Positions 59,308 through 64,000 of a stretch of DNA of 64,000 bases are shown one piece after another. Each line of letters opens with the position of its first letter. Position 1 is the stretch's first letter. Source of the stretch: Euryodendron excelsum (taxonomy: Eukaryota > Streptophyta > Magnoliopsida > Ericales > Pentaphylacaceae); contig CM065393.1 of assembly GCA_033060915.1 (NCBI GenBank), positions 9,692,501 through 9,756,500 on the forward strand, read 5' to 3'. Below the pieces are notes generated by a model that was not told the origin of the DNA, did no database searches, and saw only the letters and a program-made list of their open reading frames with translations. Both the position numbers and the translations under genes were made by a program.

Positions 59308-60829
59308 TCTTATCCCTAAGTTTATTCATATGCTTTTAATCCTTGGTCTAGTTGGTGTAATAAAGTTTTGCAGGATTACGAAGAACTTGGAAGAGTTATC
59401 AAGACTTAAAAAGTAATATCTAAATTCTTGAGAATCATGTTTTAAGAAAACTTAATTCAAGAAAGAAAATTAAAGGATATAATTTTCTTCCAAGGTTGAA
59501 AATTTGATAAAACTATATTTTATAATACAACCATAGTAGTTTACCCATATATTTTGATTCAACGGTTGGATTGATCTGATTCTTATGTTTACTGAAAGAA
59601 GACTTACATATCTACCATATCTCTCTTATATGAAGTTTCAAATTCGAATGTTATCTAGATAAAAAAGGAGCATACATCCGACTTAGTGATGCAAAAATTT
59701 AAAAATGACAGCTAGAGAGACAGCCTGAATATTTCACTTATATCTTTTAACTCAGATATTCAAATACTTTAATTCTTGAAAATATGGAAAGACAACGTTC
59801 ATATCTATATTTCATATCTTATAAAGATTTTCAAACTCGAACGTTTGTTATATAATAACGCTGCTACAAGTTGACATAGTTGTGCCGAAATTCAAATAGG
59901 CCAACTAAGAGACAGCTCTAGTAATTTAATCATAACTTTTGATCTGACTATTGGATCGACATGCTTCTAAGGTTATGAAAAACTGACTTCCATTTCTACA
60001 ACTTGTCGATTATAGTCATTTTCAAATTCGAACGTTATCAAGGAAAAAATAGAGGTGGCAGTGAAAGCATCTGATATGAAATTCAAAACCTGTCTGGCAG
60101 CAAATAACTCAATGGGAAGAAATGTCTTCAATGCTCTCCAATAGCTATAAACTCATTTGAAGTTACAAATCATCTCTTATCTTTATATATAAATAGAGAT
60201 ACACTTGCATGACAAATTACAATAATAAGAATAATAAGAGTTTATGCATCAAAGTTTTATTCATCCTACAAAGTCTTTGAGAGCTTCATTGTATTTTATC
60301 TTGTATTGTTTTGAGAGCTTCATTAGTATATTTATTCTTTGAGAGAATTTATTTATAAGCAAGAGTGGTTGTACTCTTGTTCTTTCTTCTTGTAAGGGAG
60401 AGACTAGCTAGGGAAAATAGCTACGGGTTGGGTATGACCAGCATCTGTATAAAAACTAGTTGGAGTAATGGATCACTTGGTTGGGTGTGACTAGCACCTG
60501 TGTCAAAACTAGTTGGAGGGGTATGACTAACATCTGTGAAAGAAACTAGTTATAAAAAAGGATTGGCGCTTGGGTTAAAAGGCTAGTGGCTATATCTACG
60601 GATTAGATATAGTGGAGAAAAATATCAAGGAAGGATCCTTGGAGAGTGCACGTAAACTTTGAAGTTGAAGTCAAACCACAATAAATCTTTGTGTCATATT
60701 CTCTTCTCTCTATTATTAGTTGATTAATATTTGTTTGAATATTTAGTCAGAATTTTTAAATCTGAAATAATTTGTTGAATTATTGTTTAAACCCAACTCA
60801 CCCCCCTCTTGAGTTGCCACCTAAACTAA
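59308..60829 (+). repeat. 5' LTR of the gag-only copia element
   Basis: Starts TCTTATCCCTAAG (TG expected; the right copy has TGTTATCCC). About 75 bases, including TTGATTTTGATGATAAC, are missing compared with the right LTR at ~62494-62570. Near its end are three related ~35-base units (60431, 60484, 60520). Confidence 0.9.
60431..60555 (+). repeat. Three irregular ~35-bp repeats in the LTR
   Basis: Units built on GGT(A/G)TGACTAGCA(T/C)CTGTG followed by AAAACTAGTTGGAG start at 60431, 60484 and 60520. The same arrangement recurs in the right LTR at about 63659-63785. Role unknown; the position corresponds to the leader side of the LTR. Confidence 0.8.
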
Positions 60830-60833
60830 TAAT

Positions 60834-60850
60834 TGGTACCAGAGCTTGGG
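60834..60850 (+). other. Primer-binding site, initiator-Met tRNA type
   Basis: TGGTACCAGAGCTTGGG just inside the 5' LTR. It matches the TGGTATCAGAGC primer site typical of plant copia elements, with one T-to-C change. Confidence 0.88.
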
Positions 60851-60885
60851 CTCTTATAGTGCACTTAACTGTCTTAGAGTAAATT

Positions 60886-61910
60886 ATGGCAACCATTTTT
60901 TAGTGCTACACTTGTTGAAGGTCAATCGACTAATATACCACCTTTCTTTAATGGCACAAATTACAACCACTGGAAGGCTAGAATGAGAATATATATTCAA
61001 GCTGTAGACTATGAATTACGGAAGGTCATTGTAAGTGGTCATTGTATACCAACCAAGATTGTAGAAGGGAAAAATATTCCCAAACTAGAAAATGAATGGA
61101 ATGCTAGTGATATAAAGGGAATTCAATTAAATGCTAGAACTATTAATCTTCTTTATTATGCTCTTGACCCAAATGAATTTAAATGTATATTTACTTGTGA
61201 ATCAGCTCAAAAAATTTGAAATAAATTGGAGATTACGCACGAGAGAACTAATCAAGTCAAAAAATCTAAGATTAGTATGCTTGTTCATAAATATGAATTG
61301 TTTAAAATAGATAATGATGAGTCAATTTCTGACATGTTTACTAGATTCACTGATATTATAAATGCTTTAAAATCTCTTGGCAAATCTTATACTACTATTG
61401 AATTGGTGAAAAAGATTCTTAAGTGTCTACCAAAGAATTGGGAGTCGAAAGTCACTGCCACACCAGAAACCAAAGAGCTTACAAAACTTATCACGAATGG
61501 TGATGAAGATGAATGGAAAAGAAAGAAAGATCTTGATTTGAAATCATCTATTAAAAATGATGATATTTATGATGATGGAGAAAGTAGCAATGAAGATGAG
61601 GAGCTTGCTATGATCACAAAAAAATTCAAAACATTTTTAAGAAAGAAAAAGCAAAGTGAGAAAATGCCCTCAAAGAAAGACATCATTGTATGCTATAATT
61701 GCAAGAAACCCGGTCACATGAAATCCAAACGTCAAATGCTCAACAAGATAAAAAAGAAGGCCAAAAAAAAAAAAAAATGGTGATATCTTGGAGTGATAGT
61801 GAAAAAAGCAATTCCGATGAAAATGATAGTGACGATAAAGTAGCTAACCTATGCTTAATGGTAAAAGAAAAAGATGAGGTATGTTACTCTATTGATGTTA
61901 CATGATAGAG
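60886..61910 (+). pseudogene. Gag of the copia element, broken
   Basis: ATG at 60886 is followed by an early stop caused by an apparent extra T in a T-run near 60895. In the next frame GGT..NYNHWKARMRIYIQAVDY is the typical copia gag start (frame 60983-61219). A TGA at 61217-61219 stands where Trp is expected. The frame 61226-61783 continues with HKYELFKIDNDESISDMF and LKCLPKNWESKVTA, an acidic segment, and the zinc knuckle CYNCKKPGHMKSKR, in which the last Cys has become Arg. A-runs then shift into a Lys-rich tail. Confidence 0.9.
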
Positions 61911-62455
61911 AAAAGAAAATTTTAATATATATATATATGTATGTATTTATTTTTTGTTATTTAAAAAAATTATGGCATGCATTTAAATATTTTGAAAGTT
62001 ATACGTATGAATTTAGTTGTACTGGATTTGTGATATATACTTGATTACATGTTTCGTTTTCATGTATTTCTTGATATTGAATAGGGAAAAAAATATAAAA
62101 TATTATAATTTATAAAGCATGTTTGGTATTGAATTGAATATGTTTTGCATGTATGATATACATTGAATATATTTTTGTGGATGACAAAAATATATATATG
62201 TCGTTATATTCTATGGAATTTTATCAATCTTATTCATGATTACTTTTTATGATAACAAAGGGGAAGAAATATATTGATTGATATTGAATTCTATAATATA
62301 TGAGTTTAAAGAGAACATGCATTGGTTGAGGGGGAGTTTGGATTATATTTGTCTCTATTTTTCTACTACTCTCTTGAACATTATATATATATATGAAAAC
62401 ATTTATTTTACTTGAAGTGTTTTTATGAGGCAAATCAATCAAAGGTTGTTATCAT
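61911..62455. other. Non-coding interior of the gag-only copia element
   Basis: AT-rich DNA with TATATA runs where pol should be; no protease, integrase or polymerase motif in any frame. Confidence 0.75.
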
Positions 62456-62470
62456 CAAAAAGGGAGAGAT
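62456..62470 (+). other. Polypurine tract
   Basis: AAAAAGGGAGAGAT directly before the right LTR, as expected for plus-strand priming. Confidence 0.8.
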
Positions 62471-64000
62471 TGTTATCCCTAAGTTTATTCATATAGAATT
62501 TTATATTTGATTTTGATGATAACTTAATTTGATTTATAAATGTTTTCTTGATTAAATATATTCAATACTTTTAATTCTTGGTTTAGTTGGTGTAATAAAG
62601 ATTTGCAGTATTATGAAGCACTTGAAAGAGTGATCAAGACTTGAAAAGTAATATCTAAATCCTTGATAATCATGTTTTAAGAAAACTTAATTCAAGGAAG
62701 AAAATTAGAGGATACAATTTTCTTCAAAGATTAAAAATTCGATGAAACTATATCCTATGATACAACTATAGTAAGTTACCATATCTTTTGATCCAACCAT
62801 TAGATTGATCTGATTCTTATGGCTACTGAAAGAAGACTTACATATCTACCATATCTTTCTTATATGAAATTTCAAATTCGAATGTTATCTGTATGAAAAA
62901 GGAGCATACATCTGACTTAGTGTTGTGAAAATTTAAAGATGATAGCTAGAAAAATAGCCTAAGTATTTCACTCATATCTTTTAACTCAGATTTTCAAATG
63001 CTTTGATTAGTGAAAATCTAGAAAGATAACGTCCATAACTATATTTCATATCTTATAGAGATTTTCAAACTCGAACGTTTGCTACATGAAAACGTTGATG
63101 CAAGGTGACATAGTTGTGCAGAAATCCAAATAGGCTAGCTGGGGAGACAACTTGAGTAATTTGATCATAACTTTTGATCTAATCATTGGATAGACCTGCT
63201 TCTTAGGTTATAAAAAGCTGACTTCTATTTCTACAACTTGTTTCTTATAGCCATTTTTAAATTCGAACGTTATCAAGAAGAAAATCAAAGTGGAAGTGAA
63301 AGCATCTTATCTGAAATTCAAAATCTGTCTAGCAGCAAGTAGCTCAACGGGAAGAAATATTTCAATGCTCTCCAATGGCTATAAACTCATTTAAAGTTAC
63401 AAATCATCCTCTTATCTTCATATATAAATAAAGATACACTTGAGGAAGAAACTACAAGAACAAGAACAACAAAAGTTTGTGTATCAAAGCGTTATTCATC
63501 TTACAAAGTCTTTGAGAGCTTCATTATATTTTATCTTGTGTTGTTTTGAGAGCTTCATCAGCATATTCATTCCTTGAGAGAATTTATTTGTAAGCAAGAG
63601 TGGTTATACTCTTGTTCTTTCTTAAGGGAGAGACTAGTTAAAGAAAATAACTACGAGTTGGATGTGACTAGCATCTGTATAAAAACTAGTTAGAATGAGG
63701 GATCACTTGGTTGAGTGTGACTAGCACCTATGTAAAAACTAGTTGAAGGGGTGTGACTAGCATATGTGAAAGAAACTAGTTGTGAAGGAGAACTAGCGCC
63801 TGAGTTAAAAGGCTAGTGGCTGTATCTATGATTTGGATATAGTGGAAAAAAATCTCAAGGAAGGAACCTTGGGGAGTGGACGTAGACTTTGGAGTTGAAG
63901 TCGAATCACGATATATCTTGGTGTCGTATTCTCTTCTCTCTATCTCCTTTACTTTATAGTTTGAATTGTTTGCATTTATTTATAACATGTTATTGGATGA
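62471..64000 (+). repeat. 3' LTR of the gag-only copia element (cut by window end)
   Basis: Starts TGTTATCCCTAAGTTTATTC and aligns with 59308-60740 along most of its length, with scattered substitutions and the block missing from the left LTR. The window stops inside it, so the end and the right target duplication cannot be seen. Confidence 0.9.

Larger units (their letters stand above)
59308..64000 (+). mobile_element. Ty1/copia element with only gag, runs past the window end
   Basis: LTRs at 59308 to ~60829 and 62471 to beyond 64000; primer-binding site 60834-60850; purine tract before 62471. The interior is only about 1.6 kb and contains gag with nothing recognisable of protease, integrase or polymerase, so this is a deletion derivative. 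Downstream LTR is cut by the window. Confidence 0.9.

Noticed and set aside
1..64000. CRISPR array or bacterial-type defence or metabolic cluster
   Set aside because: Repeats here are tandem without spacers or are transposon ends, and the genes have plant introns.

Overview
The window is nuclear DNA of a flowering plant, most likely a eudicot. It is AT-rich, has two intron-containing plant genes with canonical GT..AG splice sites, and is otherwise dominated by retrotransposons of plant lineages (Athila-like and Tat-like Ty3/gypsy, Ty1/copia, a LINE fragment), a non-autonomous hAT element, SINE-like copies and MITE-like repeats. I see no bacterial, organellar or CRISPR-type system.

Layout. 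95-9506: a complete but decayed Athila-like Ty3/gypsy element on the minus strand, with two LTRs, primer-binding site, polypurine tract and a 5-bp target duplication GAGAC. It sits in older repeat DNA made of ~205-208 bp tandem units. 10120-15210: old LTR-derived, pyrimidine-rich DNA (Tat/Ogre-like, tentative), with an internal diverged duplication, a 30-bp tandem array and a 40-bp duplication. 15656-21386 (minus): a three-exon gene for a small plastid-targeted membrane protein of 191 residues; its 5.0-kb second intron holds a solo LTR with target duplication CTTCT. 24428-31760 (minus): an intact 16-exon plasma-membrane H+-ATPase gene, reconstructed here to 954 residues with all catalytic motifs. 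It has a 2.9-kb first intron and a TATA box about 240 bp upstream of its ATG.

32010-38245 is intergenic, with a LINE reverse-transcriptase fragment and MITE-like inverted repeats. 38249-44600 (minus) is a decayed Ty1/copia element with both LTRs. 44600-57600 is gene-poor: SINE-like copies, a 106-nt almost pure G tract, an LTR fragment split by a 722-bp hAT element with perfect 8-bp target duplications, and a second, truncated copy of the solo-LTR family. 57640-59035 (minus) is a Tat-like gypsy integrase relic. From 59308 to the window end is a plus-strand copia element that keeps only a broken gag between its LTRs and has landed in a SINE-like copy.

The two host genes lie head-to-tail on the minus strand, 3 kb apart. 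They have no evident functional link: one product pumps protons across the plasma membrane, the other is probably a plastid membrane protein. The most checkable results are the exact gene models and the target-site duplications that define individual insertions. I found no convincing undescribed biological system. The oddest objects are the poly-G tract beside a SINE-like body, the repeated near-palindromes upstream of an LTR TATA box, and the 30-bp array.
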